Positions 40,700 to 49,710 of a DNA stretch of 64,000 bases are shown piece after piece. This stretch comes from Pseudarthrobacter raffinosi. GTDB taxonomy: Bacteria > Actinomycetota > Actinomycetes > Actinomycetales > Micrococcaceae. The DNA lies in NCBI RefSeq assembly GCF_023913735.1, contig NZ_JAMXBH010000025.1, positions 1 to 64,000 on the forward strand, given 5' to 3'. Positions within the stretch are counted from its first letter, which is position 1, and every line of letters begins with the position of its first letter. Position numbers and translations under genes: made by a program. Below the pieces are notes generated by a model. The model did not search any database. It had not been told where the DNA came from and saw nothing but the letters and a program-made list of their open reading frames with translations.

Positions 40700-41311
40700 T
40701 CAGCCGGGCAGTGAGTTGCGGATGGAGATGCGCGCCTGGTCCAGCACGGTCCTGACAGTTTCCAGCGTGACGGCGCTGAGCGGCTGCCGGGTGGCCTGCA
40801 GCCGCAGTTCCACGCGCAGGTCGTCCCGGAACGCCTGCAGCAGCATCTCCGCTTCCTTCAGCTCCCGGAACCCTTCCGAAGACTGGCGGCCGGCTTTCCT
40901 GAAATCGGCGGCCCGCGCCGTGGAACGGGCTGCCTCTGCGGTGGCTGCCAGGTCTGCCCGCAACCCGCGCATGTTGGCGCGGATATCCGCCCGCAGGTTG
41001 TCCGCCAGACGGCGGACGGAAGCGGAAATGTCGTTCTCGACTCCGGCGAGTTCCTCCCGGCGCTTGTTGAGTTCGGCAAGCCCCGCCGCGGTGATGCGGT
41101 AGTTGGTGCGGCGGCCAACAGGCTCGGTGGCGACGAGCCCTTCTTCCTCCAGCTTCCCCAGCCGCGGATAGATGGTTCCCGCGCTGGGGGAGTAGGTGCC
41201 GCCGAACCGTTCGCTGAGGGCTTTGATCAGTTCATAGCCATGCTTAGGCCCTGATTCCAGCAGTGCGAGCAGGTACAGCCGGAGCGCACCGTGGGCGAAC
41301 ACCGGAGGCAT
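40700..41311 (-). CDS. PadR-family transcriptional regulator
   Basis: A 203-residue regulator with an N-terminal winged helix: RLYLLALLESGPKHGYELIKAL, then SPSAGTIYPRLGKLEEEGLV and the wing GRRTNYRITAAG. The C-terminal 100 residues are helical and would form the dimer arm (PadR group 1 size). Its ATG shares one base with the stop of the DUF4097 gene upstream, so both are co-transcribed, and repeated atatatcg sites lie before that pair. It is likely an autorepressor of the pair. Confidence 0.9.
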   Translation of the reverse strand: MPPVFAHGALRLYLLALLESGPKHGYELIKALSERFGGTYSPSAGTIYPRLGKLEEEGLVATEPVGRRTNYRITAAGLAELNKRREELAGVENDISASVRRLADNLRADIRANMRGLRADLAATAEAARSTARAADFRKAGRQSSEGFRELKEAEMLLQAFRDDLRVELRLQATRQPLSAVTLETVRTVLDQARISIRNSLPG

Positions 41312-42153
41312 CAGTGCCCCGCTTCCGGGCTACTTGCGTCGTCATTGCGGGCCGGCTGGCCATGGAAGATGGACGTTTTGCCGGACACCGAGTTGGTCCG
41401 GACCAGCATCAGCTTCCCGTCCGGTCCGGCAATGGTTTCCACCTTGCCGCCGGGCTGCGAGTACTGCTGGTCATCAATTACCACAACGCCGCTGGCAGAC
41501 TTCGCCACGATGTCCACCCCGACGTCGTGCGGCAGCCTGATGGTGAGGTCGCCGGAGACTGAATTGGCACCGAAGTCGTGGGTAAAGCCGAGCAGGTCAA
41601 AACTCATGTCGCCGCTGACCGTGTGAGCCCGGATGTTGCTGAACCGGCCGGATGCGGTGACCTCGCCGGAGACACTCTTGGCGGTCAGGACGCCGTCGTG
41701 GTTTCGCGCGATGACCTCGCCGCTGACGGTGTTGACGTGAAGTTCCCCGGATGTGCCGTCTGCCATCACAGAACCCGAGACGGTATTGAGCCGCGTGCGC
41801 CCGCTGATTCCGGACACGAGGCCATCGCCGCTGACCGTGCCGGCCTCCACCTCGACGCCGGCCGGCAGGGCGATGCTGATCACCGCTGAGTTGTTGCTGT
41901 TGTGGTTGACCGTGCCCATCAGGTTCTTGAACCAGCCCTGGGGGCCGTGCAGCTGATGGCGGACCTCGAGCCGGCCGTCTGTCAGTGTCACCGACACGGG
42001 ATCGCCCTGGACGTCGTTGATCTCCACACGGGCCACGGCGTCGGCGTGGGTGACGACGTCGAACCTGCCGCGGACCATGCCCAGCTTCAGCGACCGGACG
42101 TGGTCAACGTCGATGGTTTGCGGACCGGTGACGGTCCAGCTGTCCTCTGTCAT
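41311..42153 (-). CDS. DUF4097 beta-helix-type protein
   Basis: A 280-residue protein built of short repeated strands with recurring phrases VSGEV, VSGDM, SVSGDL and TVSGSV at about 19-residue spacing, as in DUF4097/adhesin-like beta-solenoids. It has no signal peptide or membrane segment and opens MTEDSWTVTGPQTIDVDHV. DUF4097 genes are very often next to a PadR regulator, as here, and may respond to envelope stress. The molecular function is not known. Confidence 0.85.
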   Translation of the reverse strand: MTEDSWTVTGPQTIDVDHVRSLKLGMVRGRFDVVTHADAVARVEINDVQGDPVSVTLTDGRLEVRHQLHGPQGWFKNLMGTVNHNSNNSAVISIALPAGVEVEAGTVSGDGLVSGISGRTRLNTVSGSVMADGTSGELHVNTVSGEVIARNHDGVLTAKSVSGEVTASGRFSNIRAHTVSGDMSFDLLGFTHDFGANSVSGDLTIRLPHDVGVDIVAKSASGVVVIDDQQYSQPGGKVETIAGPDGKLMLVRTNSVSGKTSIFHGQPARNDDASSPEAGH

Positions 42154-42167
42154 GAATCCTCCAAAAC

Positions 42168-42237
42168 CGCGATATATCGTGACTGATACCCCAAGATATA
42201 ACGGACCGCTGGACCTGTCAAGATATATCGCGACTCG
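42168..42237. promoter_or_regulatory. Repeated atatatcg operators, probable PadR sites
   Basis: The 13-base phrase atatatcgtgact at 42172-42184 recurs as atatatcgcgact at 42223-42235 (one difference), 51 bases apart, about five helical turns. A partial copy, agatata, lies at 42194-42200. Each full copy contains the palindrome cgatatatcg or a near version. The cluster lies 15-84 bases before the DUF4097-padR pair. Confidence 0.7.
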
Positions 42238-42252
42238 AAGGGTTGGCGAAGC

Positions 42253-42852
42253 CTACTCGGGGGCGTCCATGCCCAGCCACTGGAACCAGCCACGGTGGAG
42301 GACCAGCCAGGCCATCAGGCCATAGCCCGCCTGCCCGGGCGTGCCGGTGTTGGCCGCAAGGTCCTGGCGCCACTGTTCGTGGTTCAGCAGCGGGGAGAAC
42401 GTGTCCACATAGAGGTGCTTGCGCCTGGTGGTGACGTCAGCGAAGGCTGTGTTCAGATCAGCGAGCCGGCGGTTCTGTACCGGGTCCAGCGTGGGCGGCG
42501 GGCCCACCACAAACACCTCGATCCGGTTCTGCGTGGCCGTATCCAGGATGTTGGCCAGGTTCAGGCGGCTCCGGGCGGTGGACAGGCCGAACTCGATGTC
42601 CCGGCCCGAGAGGCCAATCACCAGGCGGTTCTCGTGCTGGTCACCGAACCGCCGCCCGGCCTCCTCCTGCCAGCGGGCAGCCAGCCCCTCCGTTCCTTCC
42701 TGGGGACAGGGGAGGGCATACGCTTCCATGACCATGCCGTCCTGCGGAGTGCGGGCCAACACGCGGCCCAGCCAGCCGAGGGCCCTGGGATCGCCCAGCC
42801 CGGCCAGCAGTTCATCTCCAACAGCTGCGATCCGCAGCTTCCTGTCTTCCAC
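42253..42852 (-). CDS. SGNH/GDSL-type hydrolase
   Basis: A 199-residue protein of SGNH-hydrolase type. Block I is IAAVGDELLAGLGD (GDEL in place of GDSL), block III/V-like RLVIGLSGRDIEFG and VFVVGPPPTLDP follow, and the C-terminus has a HEQWRQDL stretch where the catalytic Asp-His would be. The nucleophile Ser of GDSL is replaced by Glu, so either the esterase activity is lost or another residue serves. No signal peptide is present, so it is probably cytosolic. It is transcribed towards the padR pair but ends before their operators. Confidence 0.75.
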   Translation of the reverse strand: MEDRKLRIAAVGDELLAGLGDPRALGWLGRVLARTPQDGMVMEAYALPCPQEGTEGLAARWQEEAGRRFGDQHENRLVIGLSGRDIEFGLSTARSRLNLANILDTATQNRIEVFVVGPPPTLDPVQNRRLADLNTAFADVTTRRKHLYVDTFSPLLNHEQWRQDLAANTGTPGQAGYGLMAWLVLHRGWFQWLGMDAPE

Positions 42853-42923
42853 AAGTCCCTCTTTACGTCCGTGCCGATTCAGGCCAATCGGCGTGGCTGT
42901 GATCCATCTTCATTAAACAGAAC

Positions 42924-42963
42924 TGCCCGGCCGGAGTCTGGTATTTCGACGTCCGGCCGGGCA
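42924..42963 (-). terminator. Terminator after kgd
   Basis: A perfect 12-base GC-rich stem (42924-42935 with 42952-42963) lies 11 bases beyond the kgd stop on the minus strand. The 16-base loop is long and there is no U-run. Confidence 0.75.
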
Positions 42964-42973
42964 GCCACTGGGA

Positions 42974-45900
42974 CTACTTCCGTGCAAATGCCTGCTTCAG
43001 CAGTGAATCCTGCTCAGCTGCGTGTCGCTTCATGGAGCCGGCCGCCGTGGAGGCCGATGCGGGACGCGACACCAGGCGGACGCGCCGGTCCAGCGCCTCC
43101 GGGAGGTTCAGGCCCATAAACGGCCACGGTCCCTGGTTGGCGGGCTCGTCCTGTGCCCAGACAACCTCCGCGTTCGGGTACTTGGCCAGTTCCGCTGCGA
43201 TTTCTTCGTGCGGCAGCGGGTAGAGCTGCTCCACACGGACAATCGCGGTGGTCTTGTCACCGGTCTTCTGCCGGGTGGACAGGAGATCGTAGTACAGGCG
43301 GCCGGAGACCAGCAGTACGCGTTCGACGGCGTCTGCCGCCAGCGGCTCGTGGTCACCGATGACGGGGCGGAAGGAGCCCGTGGTGAAGTCCTCGACGGAC
43401 GACGCGGCTGCCTTGAGGCGCAGCAGCTGCTTCGGCGTGAAGATGATCAGCGGCTTGCGCGGCCGGCTGTACGCCTGGCGGCGCAGCAGGTGGAAGTGTG
43501 ATGCCGCCGTGGTGGGATTGGCGACGATCATGTTCTCTTCGGCGCACATCAGCAGGAAGCGTTCGATGCGTGCCGACGAGTGGTCCGGGCCCTGGCCTTC
43601 GTAGCCGTGCGGCAGCATCAGGACCAGGGAGGAGCGCTGGCCCCACTTCTGCTCGGCCGAGGAGATGAACTCATCGATGATGGTCTGCGCGCCGTTGACG
43701 AAGTCACCGAACTGCGCTTCCCACAGCACCAGGGCATCCGGGCGTTCCACCGAGTAGCCGTATTCGAAGCCCATGGCCGCGTATTCGGACAGCAGGGAGT
43801 CGTAGATCCACAGCTTCGCCTGGTCATCCGAGAGGTGGCCCAGGGGCAGCCACTCGCCGCCGTTGGCGCGGTCGTGGAACACTGCGTGGCGCTGCACAAA
43901 CGTGCCGCGGCGCGAGTCCTGGCCGGCAAGCCGGACGGGAACGCCTTCCATGATCAGCGAACCGAAGGCCGCGATCTCGCCAAAGCCCCAGTCAATGCCG
44001 CCTTCGCGGGACATCTGCTCGCGCTTTTCGAGGAGCTGCTTGAGCTTGGCGTGGACGGTGAAGCCCTCGGGGATCTGGACGTGGGCCTTGCCGATGTGTG
44101 CCAGGGTCTCCGGAGAAATGGCAGTGGACGCCGGGGCGTTGGTGCCGGAGTCGGCCTGCTGGGCGATGGGACGCTCAATGTCGGAGACGGCGGCGGAGTC
44201 CGCGGTGATGATCGGGATGGGCGAGGTCTGGGCCGCGTGCGTTTCGGCGAAGACCCGTTCCAGCCGTTCCTGGTAGTCGCGGAGCAGCTGCTCGGCTTCT
44301 TCCTCGGTGATGTCGCCACGGCCGATGAGTGCCTCGGTGTACAGCTTGCGGACGGAGCGCTTGGCTTCGATCAGGTTGTACATCATGGGCTGGGTCATCG
44401 AGGGGTCGTCACCCTCGTTGTGGCCACGGCGGCGGTAGCACACCATGTCGATCACAACGTCCTTGTGGAACCGCTGACGGAACTCGTAGGCAAGCTGTGC
44501 GATGCGCACCACTGCCTCGGGATCGTCACCGTTTACGTGGAACACCGGTGCCTGGATCATCTTGGCGACGTCCGTGGAGTACGTGGATGAACGCGACGAC
44601 GATGGAGCAGTGGTGAAGCCCACCTGGTTGTTGACCACCACGTGGATGGTGCCGCCGGTCCGGTAGCCGCGGAGCTGGGACAGGTTCAGTGTCTCGGCAA
44701 CCACGCCCTGGCCTGCAAATGCAGCGTCGCCGTGGACCATCAGGGGCAGGACCGGGAAGGCCTCGCCCTGGTCCAGGCGGTCCTGCTTGGCGCGGACGAT
44801 GCCTTCGAGCACCGAGTCGACAGCCTCGAGGTGGGACGGGTTGGCGGCGAGGTAGACCTTGGTCTCGTTGCCGTTTTCCGATGTGAACGTGCCTTCGGTA
44901 CCGAGGTGGTACTTCACGTCGCCGGAGCCCTGCACGGAGCGGGGATCCTGGGTGCCTTCGAATTCGCGGAACACCTGGGCGTAGGTCTTGCCGGCGATGT
45001 TGGTCAGGACGTTCAGTCGGCCGCGGTGGGCCATGCCGATTGCAACCTCGTCCAGTCCGTCGTCGGCGGCATCGGAAATGATGGCGTCGAGCAGCGGAAT
45101 CAGGGATTCGCCGCCTTCCAGGGAGAAGCGCTTCTGGCCGACGAACTTGGTCTGCAGGAAGGTTTCAAACGCTTCGGCCGCGTTGAGCCGGGACACAATG
45201 CGCAGCTGCTCTTCGCGGCTCGGCTTCGAGTAGGGGTGCTCCAGCTGGTCCTGGAACCACTTGCGTTCCTCCGGCTCCTGGATGTGCATGTACTCGATGC
45301 CGGTGGTGCGGCAGTAGGCATCACGGAGGACACCGAGGATGTCGCGGAACTTGAGCATGGGCGCGCCGCCGAAACCGCCGGTGGGCCACTCACGGTCCAG
45401 GTCCCACAGGGTCAGCCCATAGGTGAGGACGTCAAGGTCCGGGTGCTTGCGCTGGACGTACTCCAGGGGATCGGTGTCTGCCATCAAGTGGCCGCGCACA
45501 CGGTAGGAGTGGATCAGCTGCTGGATCCGGGCAACCTTGTTGATCTGGTCTGCAGGGTCCACCTGCAGGTCCGGGCTCCAGCGAACGGGCTCGTACGGGA
45601 TGCGGAGGGACTCGAAGATTTCGTCGTAGAAGTTCTGGGCACCGAGCAGCAGCTGGTGCACAAGCTTCAGGAACTCGCCGCTGCCGGCTCCCTGGATGAC
45701 GCGGTGGTCATAGGTGGATGTCAGCGTGAGGACCTTGCTGATGGCGTTCTGCGCAATGATCTTTTCGCTGGCGCCCTGGAACTCGGCCGGGTAGTCCAGC
45801 GCGCCGACGCCGATGATGGCAGCCTGCCCCTTGGACAGGCGCGGCACGGAGTGAACGGTGCCGATGCCGCCGGGGTTGGTCAGCGACACCGTGGTGCCGG

Positions 45901-46774
45901 AGTGGTCATCAGCGGTCAGCTTGCCGGCGCGGGCACGCTTGATCAGGTCTTCATAGGTGTGCCAGAACTCGGAGAAGTTGAGGGTCTCCGCCTTCTTGAT
46001 GTTGGGCACCATAAGCAGGCGGGTGCCGTCCGGCTTGGGCATGTCAATGGCGATGCCGAAGTTGACATGGGCCGGCTGGATAGCACTGGGCTTGCCGTCG
46101 ATTTCGTCGTAGTAGACGTTCATCGAGGGGAACTGGGCGAGTGCCCGGATCACGGCGTAGCCGATGAGGTGCGTGAAGGAAACCTTGCCGCCGCGTGCAC
46201 GGGCCAGGTTGGAGTTGATGACCACGCGGTTATCGATCAACAGCTTGGCTGGAATAGCCCGGACGCTGGTGGCCGTGGGGACCTCAAGGCTGGTGACCAT
46301 GTTGGTGGCGATGGCCTTGGCCGGGCCACGAAGAACGGAGACCACGTCCTCTTCCGGAGCCGTGGGTGCCTTGACGTTCTTGGGAAGCTGGGCGGGAATC
46401 GGCTGGGCGCCGGTTCCGGGCTCGGTCTTCTTCGCGCCATCGCGGGCGACCGTAGCGGGAGCTTTCTTTGCCGCCGCGGGGGCGGTGGCTGGCGCTGCGG
46501 GCTGTGCGGCCGGCGACGTTGCCGGTGCAGCAGTTGCAGAAGCCGGAGGTGCCGGCGGTACAGCCGGCATTTCGCGGGTTGCTGGGTGGGCCACGGCTAC
46601 CGCCGTGCTTCCGTTGGAAGAAGAACCGCTGCCTGAATCGAAGGACTCGAAAAGGGGCCACCATTTGGTATCCACCGTGTTCTTGTCTTTCTGATACTGC
46701 TCGTACAGTTCGTCAACGAGCCACTCGTTTCCGCCAAATTCCTCTGGTAGACGGTGGCTAGGCTGCTCTGGCAC
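42974..46774 (-). CDS. kgd: Multifunctional 2-oxoglutarate dehydrogenase / decarboxylase
   Basis: A 1266-residue TCA-cycle enzyme combining E2 and E1 parts. Residues 1-40 match the E1 N-terminal helix (GGNEWLVDELYEQYQKD); a long Ala/Pro linker follows; the succinyltransferase-like catalytic domain (about 130-360) ends with TYDHRVIQGAGSGEF; the thiamine-diphosphate E1 follows with AHRGRLNVLTNIAGK and GDAAFAGQGVVAETL...NNQVGF. No lipoyl domain is present, so lipoyl groups must come from a shared E2. This layout is typical of actinobacteria. The GTG at 46774 has gaagaggc upstream. Confidence 0.95.
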   Translation of the reverse strand: MPEQPSHRLPEEFGGNEWLVDELYEQYQKDKNTVDTKWWPLFESFDSGSGSSSNGSTAVAVAHPATREMPAVPPAPPASATAAPATSPAAQPAAPATAPAAAKKAPATVARDGAKKTEPGTGAQPIPAQLPKNVKAPTAPEEDVVSVLRGPAKAIATNMVTSLEVPTATSVRAIPAKLLIDNRVVINSNLARARGGKVSFTHLIGYAVIRALAQFPSMNVYYDEIDGKPSAIQPAHVNFGIAIDMPKPDGTRLLMVPNIKKAETLNFSEFWHTYEDLIKRARAGKLTADDHSGTTVSLTNPGGIGTVHSVPRLSKGQAAIIGVGALDYPAEFQGASEKIIAQNAISKVLTLTSTYDHRVIQGAGSGEFLKLVHQLLLGAQNFYDEIFESLRIPYEPVRWSPDLQVDPADQINKVARIQQLIHSYRVRGHLMADTDPLEYVQRKHPDLDVLTYGLTLWDLDREWPTGGFGGAPMLKFRDILGVLRDAYCRTTGIEYMHIQEPEERKWFQDQLEHPYSKPSREEQLRIVSRLNAAEAFETFLQTKFVGQKRFSLEGGESLIPLLDAIISDAADDGLDEVAIGMAHRGRLNVLTNIAGKTYAQVFREFEGTQDPRSVQGSGDVKYHLGTEGTFTSENGNETKVYLAANPSHLEAVDSVLEGIVRAKQDRLDQGEAFPVLPLMVHGDAAFAGQGVVAETLNLSQLRGYRTGGTIHVVVNNQVGFTTAPSSSRSSTYSTDVAKMIQAPVFHVNGDDPEAVVRIAQLAYEFRQRFHKDVVIDMVCYRRRGHNEGDDPSMTQPMMYNLIEAKRSVRKLYTEALIGRGDITEEEAEQLLRDYQERLERVFAETHAAQTSPIPIITADSAAVSDIERPIAQQADSGTNAPASTAISPETLAHIGKAHVQIPEGFTVHAKLKQLLEKREQMSREGGIDWGFGEIAAFGSLIMEGVPVRLAGQDSRRGTFVQRHAVFHDRANGGEWLPLGHLSDDQAKLWIYDSLLSEYAAMGFEYGYSVERPDALVLWEAQFGDFVNGAQTIIDEFISSAEQKWGQRSSLVLMLPHGYEGQGPDHSSARIERFLLMCAEENMIVANPTTAASHFHLLRRQAYSRPRKPLIIFTPKQLLRLKAAASSVEDFTTGSFRPVIGDHEPLAADAVERVLLVSGRLYYDLLSTRQKTGDKTTAIVRVEQLYPLPHEEIAAELAKYPNAEVVWAQDEPANQGPWPFMGLNLPEALDRRVRLVSRPASASTAAGSMKRHAAEQDSLLKQAFARK

Positions 46775-46876
46775 TTGAAATACGCCTCTTCCATGAGTTT
46801 GATTTCTCTCTGGCCGCCACGGTGCCGCAGCACAACATTCGAACCAGTCTCTGCGTCCTGAACCCGGACCGTTGCC

Positions 46877-46907
46877 AGTCTAATGAGCATTCTGTGTTAA
46901 CTGCCAA
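46877..46907 (-). promoter_or_regulatory. Candidate kgd promoter
   Basis: On the minus strand TTGGCA (46907-46902) and TAGACT (46882-46877) are separated by 19 bases, about 100 bases before the kgd GTG. The spacing is long, so this is a tentative call. The rest of 46775-47028 contains no gene or other element that I can identify. Confidence 0.35.
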
Positions 46908-47028
46908 TAACGGTGACCCAAATCATGGCAATGACGCGGAGATCGCGGATTGTGGCGTCCGGAAACCGTCCCGGCGCGGGTGCGCCGTGACCTCAGTGCG
47001 GCCATCCGAAAGGCGCAATCTGCTCCTG

Positions 47029-47034
47029 TAGACT
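47029..47034 (+). promoter_or_regulatory. Candidate -10 for the CNNM operon
   Basis: TAGACT is followed 10 bases later by an ATG (47044) that opens a 76-codon frame ending exactly at the CNNM start. Transcription from here would give a leader of about 230 bases. No clear -35 is seen. Confidence 0.4.
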
Positions 47035-47043
47035 GAAATTCTT

Positions 47044-47274
47044 ATGGACAGTAAATCTAGGTGCCGGCCTGGGGGCTGTCAGCGGAGCACGACATACAGC
47101 ACCGCGCAGTCCACCCGCAGAGCCGGCAAACCCCGAACACGCGCCCATCATTCTCCGTCAGCCCACCCCGGCGGAGCCCCTATGGAAACAGCGTCGGCTT
47201 CGGCCGATCATCCTCCGCCGGTCCGTTTCCCCCGGCTTCACACAAATTCTCCCGACTTTCGGGCGGGATGCTGA
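47044..47274 (+). ncRNA. Structured leader (or leader ORF) of the CNNM/CorC operon
   Basis: The leader has two nested structures. First, 47062-47068 pairs with 47122-47128 and encloses 47075-47079 with 47096-47100. Second, 47168-47176 pairs perfectly over 9 bases with 47213-47221 and encloses a 5-base stem with a UUCG tetraloop (47194-47198, 47203-47207). I find no match to M-box, ydaO, yybP or other classes that I know. Alternatively, a 76-codon frame (47044-47274) begins near the presumed transcript start and ends in TGA abutting the next ATG; its Ser/Arg/Pro-rich product has no recognisable domain. Either way it probably governs the transporter genes. Confidence 0.5.
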
Positions 47275-48609
47275 ATGGAGTGGTTGCTCCTAGCGGCAGG
47301 CCTCCTGCTCATCGCCGGCACCGGCTTTTTCGTCGCCGTCGAATTTTCCCTGATTGCCCTTGACCAGGCCACGGTCCAACGTGCCATCGATAACGGTGAC
47401 ACGGGTGCCGTCCCACTGCTCAAGTGCCTGAAATCCCTCTCAACCCAGCTTTCCAGCTGTCAGCTCGGCATCACCCTGACCACCCTTCTGACCGGTTACG
47501 TGATGGAACCGTCTGTAGGACGCCTCCTCGAGGGCCCGTTGGCTGCCGTCGGTATTCCCGAAGTGGCGGCGGCATCCGTTTCCCTGGTCATCGCCATGGC
47601 GCTGGCCACGCTGCTGTCCATGCTGCTTGGCGAACTCGTGCCCAAGAACATGGCCATTGCGCTGTCCTTCCAAGTGGGCAAGGCGCTGGCGCGGCCGCAG
47701 CTGGTCTTTACGGCCATCTTCAAGCCCGCCATCGTGGTGCTCAACGGCTTTTCCAACAAGGTACTGAACGTCTTTGGCCTGGAGGCCAAGGAAGAGATTT
47801 CCGGTGCCCGGACGCCGGCCGAGCTCGCCTCCCTGGTGCGGCGCTCCGCCGCCATGGGAACGCTCGACGCCGGGACGGCCAACTTTGTGGCCCGCACCCT
47901 GAACTTCTCGGCCCGGACGGCCGCCGATGTTATGACGCCCCGGATCCGGATGGAAACCATCGACGCAGACCAGCCTGTCTCGGACATCCTGGACGCCGCC
48001 CGTCGCACCGGGTACTCCCGTTTCCCCGTCATCGGGGAGTCCTCCGACGACATCAAGGGCCTGGTCCACGTCAAGAAGGCCGTTGCCGTGCCGTGGGACC
48101 GGCGGGCCAACCTGGAGGCCGGAGCCATCATGACCGATGTGCTCCGCGTGCCGGAGACCATCCACCTCGATGCCCTCCTGGCCGAGCTGCGCGAGGGAAA
48201 CCTCCAGCTCGCGATTGTCCTGGATGAATACGGCGGAACCGCAGGCATCGCCACCCTTGAGGACCTGGTGGAGGAAATCGTCGGTGAGGTGTCCGACGAG
48301 CACGACAAGGTACGCCCTGGACTGCTCCAGAGCGCCTCCGGGGACTGGTACTTCCCCGGGTTGCTGCGCCCCGACGAGCTTTCCGAACAGATCCCGGGGC
48401 TGACCGTTCCGGACGAAGCCGCCTACGAAACCGTGGGCGGGTACGTCATGAGTGAACTGGGCCGGATCGCCGCAGTGGGGGACACCGTCGACGTAGGCGG
48501 AGGCACGCTGAGCGTGACCAGGATGGACGGCCGAAGGATCGAGCGGATCTCCTTCCATCCGGCGGCGCCTGAAGCGGAGCCTGCTCCGGAAGACGGGAGT
48601 GAACGATGA
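47275..48609 (+). CDS. CNNM/CorC-family membrane transporter (first of pair)
   Basis: A 444-residue protein: DUF21/CNNM membrane domain (1-190) with CQLGITLTTLLTGYVMEP and LLGELVPKNMAIA, a CBS pair (about 200-330) starting after the VMTPRIRM hinge, with the CBS-typical YGGTAGIATLEDLVEEIVGEV, and a C-terminal CorC/HlyC domain. Such proteins are linked to magnesium or other divalent-cation efflux rather than true haemolysis. The ATG directly abuts a TGA and follows a structured leader. Its stop overlaps the next gene, a paralogue. Confidence 0.88.
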   Translation: MEWLLLAAGLLLIAGTGFFVAVEFSLIALDQATVQRAIDNGDTGAVPLLKCLKSLSTQLSSCQLGITLTTLLTGYVMEPSVGRLLEGPLAAVGIPEVAAASVSLVIAMALATLLSMLLGELVPKNMAIALSFQVGKALARPQLVFTAIFKPAIVVLNGFSNKVLNVFGLEAKEEISGARTPAELASLVRRSAAMGTLDAGTANFVARTLNFSARTAADVMTPRIRMETIDADQPVSDILDAARRTGYSRFPVIGESSDDIKGLVHVKKAVAVPWDRRANLEAGAIMTDVLRVPETIHLDALLAELREGNLQLAIVLDEYGGTAGIATLEDLVEEIVGEVSDEHDKVRPGLLQSASGDWYFPGLLRPDELSEQIPGLTVPDEAAYETVGGYVMSELGRIAAVGDTVDVGGGTLSVTRMDGRRIERISFHPAAPEAEPAPEDGSER

Positions 48610-49676
48610 GTGACTGGGCCGGAATTGCCTGGCTGGTTGTCCTCCTGCTGGGTAACGCGTTTTTTGTCGGCGCCGAGTTCGCCGTGATGTCGGCCAGGCG
48701 CAGCCAGATCGAACCCCTCGCCGAGGCCGGTTCCAAGCGGGCACAGACCACGTTGCGCGCCATGGAGAACGTCTCATTGATGCTGGCCTGTGCGCAGTTG
48801 GGCATCACTGTGTGCTCGCTGCTGATCCTGCAGGTGGCCGAACCGGCCATCCACCACCTGATGGCGGCTCCCCTGGAAGCTGTCGGGCTGCCGGTGGAAG
48901 TTGCCGACGTCGCAGCGTTCGCGATTGCCCTGATGGTGGTGACCTTCCTCCACGTGACGTTCGGCGAGATGGTGCCGAAGAACATCTCGGTATCGGTGGC
49001 GGACAAGGCTGCCTTGCTGCTGGCGCCGCCGCTGATGTTTGTTGCGAAGCTGGTCAACCCGGCCATCGTCGCGCTGAACTGGTCCGCCAACCACATCCTC
49101 AAGCTGCTGCGGATTGAGCCCAAGGATGAGGTGAACTCGTCCTTTACCCTCGAAGAAGTCCAGTCGATCGTGCAGGAATCCACCCGTCACGGGCTGGTGG
49201 ATGATGACGCGGGCCTGATCACCGGCGCCCTGGAATTTTCCGAATACGCGGCGTCGGACATCATGGTTCCGCTGGACGACCTGGTCACGCTGAAGGCGGC
49301 CACCACTCCGGTGGAGTTTGAAAAAGCCGTCAGCAGGACCGGGTTTTCAAGGTTCCCCATGCTGGACGATGACGGCATGCTGTCCGGCTACCTCCACGTG
49401 AAGGATGTGCTGTCCATTCCCGAGTCGGACTACCAGCACCCCATCGCCGAGAGCAGGATCCGTTCGCTGGCCAACCTCGCGCTGGACGACGAAGTTGAAA
49501 CGGCCATGTCCGTCATGCAGCGCACGGGCTCACACCTGGCCCGCGTGATCGGCACGGACGGGCAGACCAACGGCGTCCTCTTCCTGGAAGACGTGATCGA
49601 GCAGTTGGTGGGAGAGATCCGGGACGCCACACAGGCCACCGGCATCAGGAGGCTGGGCGAGCCGAACGGTGACTGA
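48606..49676 (+). CDS. CNNM/CorC-family membrane transporter (second of pair)
   Basis: A 356-residue paralogue of the previous protein: CNNM membrane domain with CAQLGITVCSLLILQVAEP and TFGEMVPKNISVS, then the hinge DIMVPLDDL and a CBS pair ending NGVLFLEDVIEQLVGEI. It lacks the C-terminal CorC domain of its partner and ends soon after the CBS module. The overlap ATGA (48606-48609) suggests equal synthesis and perhaps a heterodimer. Confidence 0.87.
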   Translation: MSDWAGIAWLVVLLLGNAFFVGAEFAVMSARRSQIEPLAEAGSKRAQTTLRAMENVSLMLACAQLGITVCSLLILQVAEPAIHHLMAAPLEAVGLPVEVADVAAFAIALMVVTFLHVTFGEMVPKNISVSVADKAALLLAPPLMFVAKLVNPAIVALNWSANHILKLLRIEPKDEVNSSFTLEEVQSIVQESTRHGLVDDDAGLITGALEFSEYAASDIMVPLDDLVTLKAATTPVEFEKAVSRTGFSRFPMLDDDGMLSGYLHVKDVLSIPESDYQHPIAESRIRSLANLALDDEVETAMSVMQRTGSHLARVIGTDGQTNGVLFLEDVIEQLVGEIRDATQATGIRRLGEPNGD

Positions 49677-49710
49677 GCGCGCCCGTCCGCTAGGGACCGG
49701 CCCGGCTATC

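Noticed and set aside
44642..46636. A 664-codon open frame on the + strand
   Set aside because: It is antisense to kgd, with a repetitive Gly/Val/Leu-rich product; kgd is certain.
47044..47274. M-box (magnesium) riboswitch before the CNNM genes
   Set aside because: A taggtg phrase near 47058 is suggestive, but the following conserved M-box blocks are absent.
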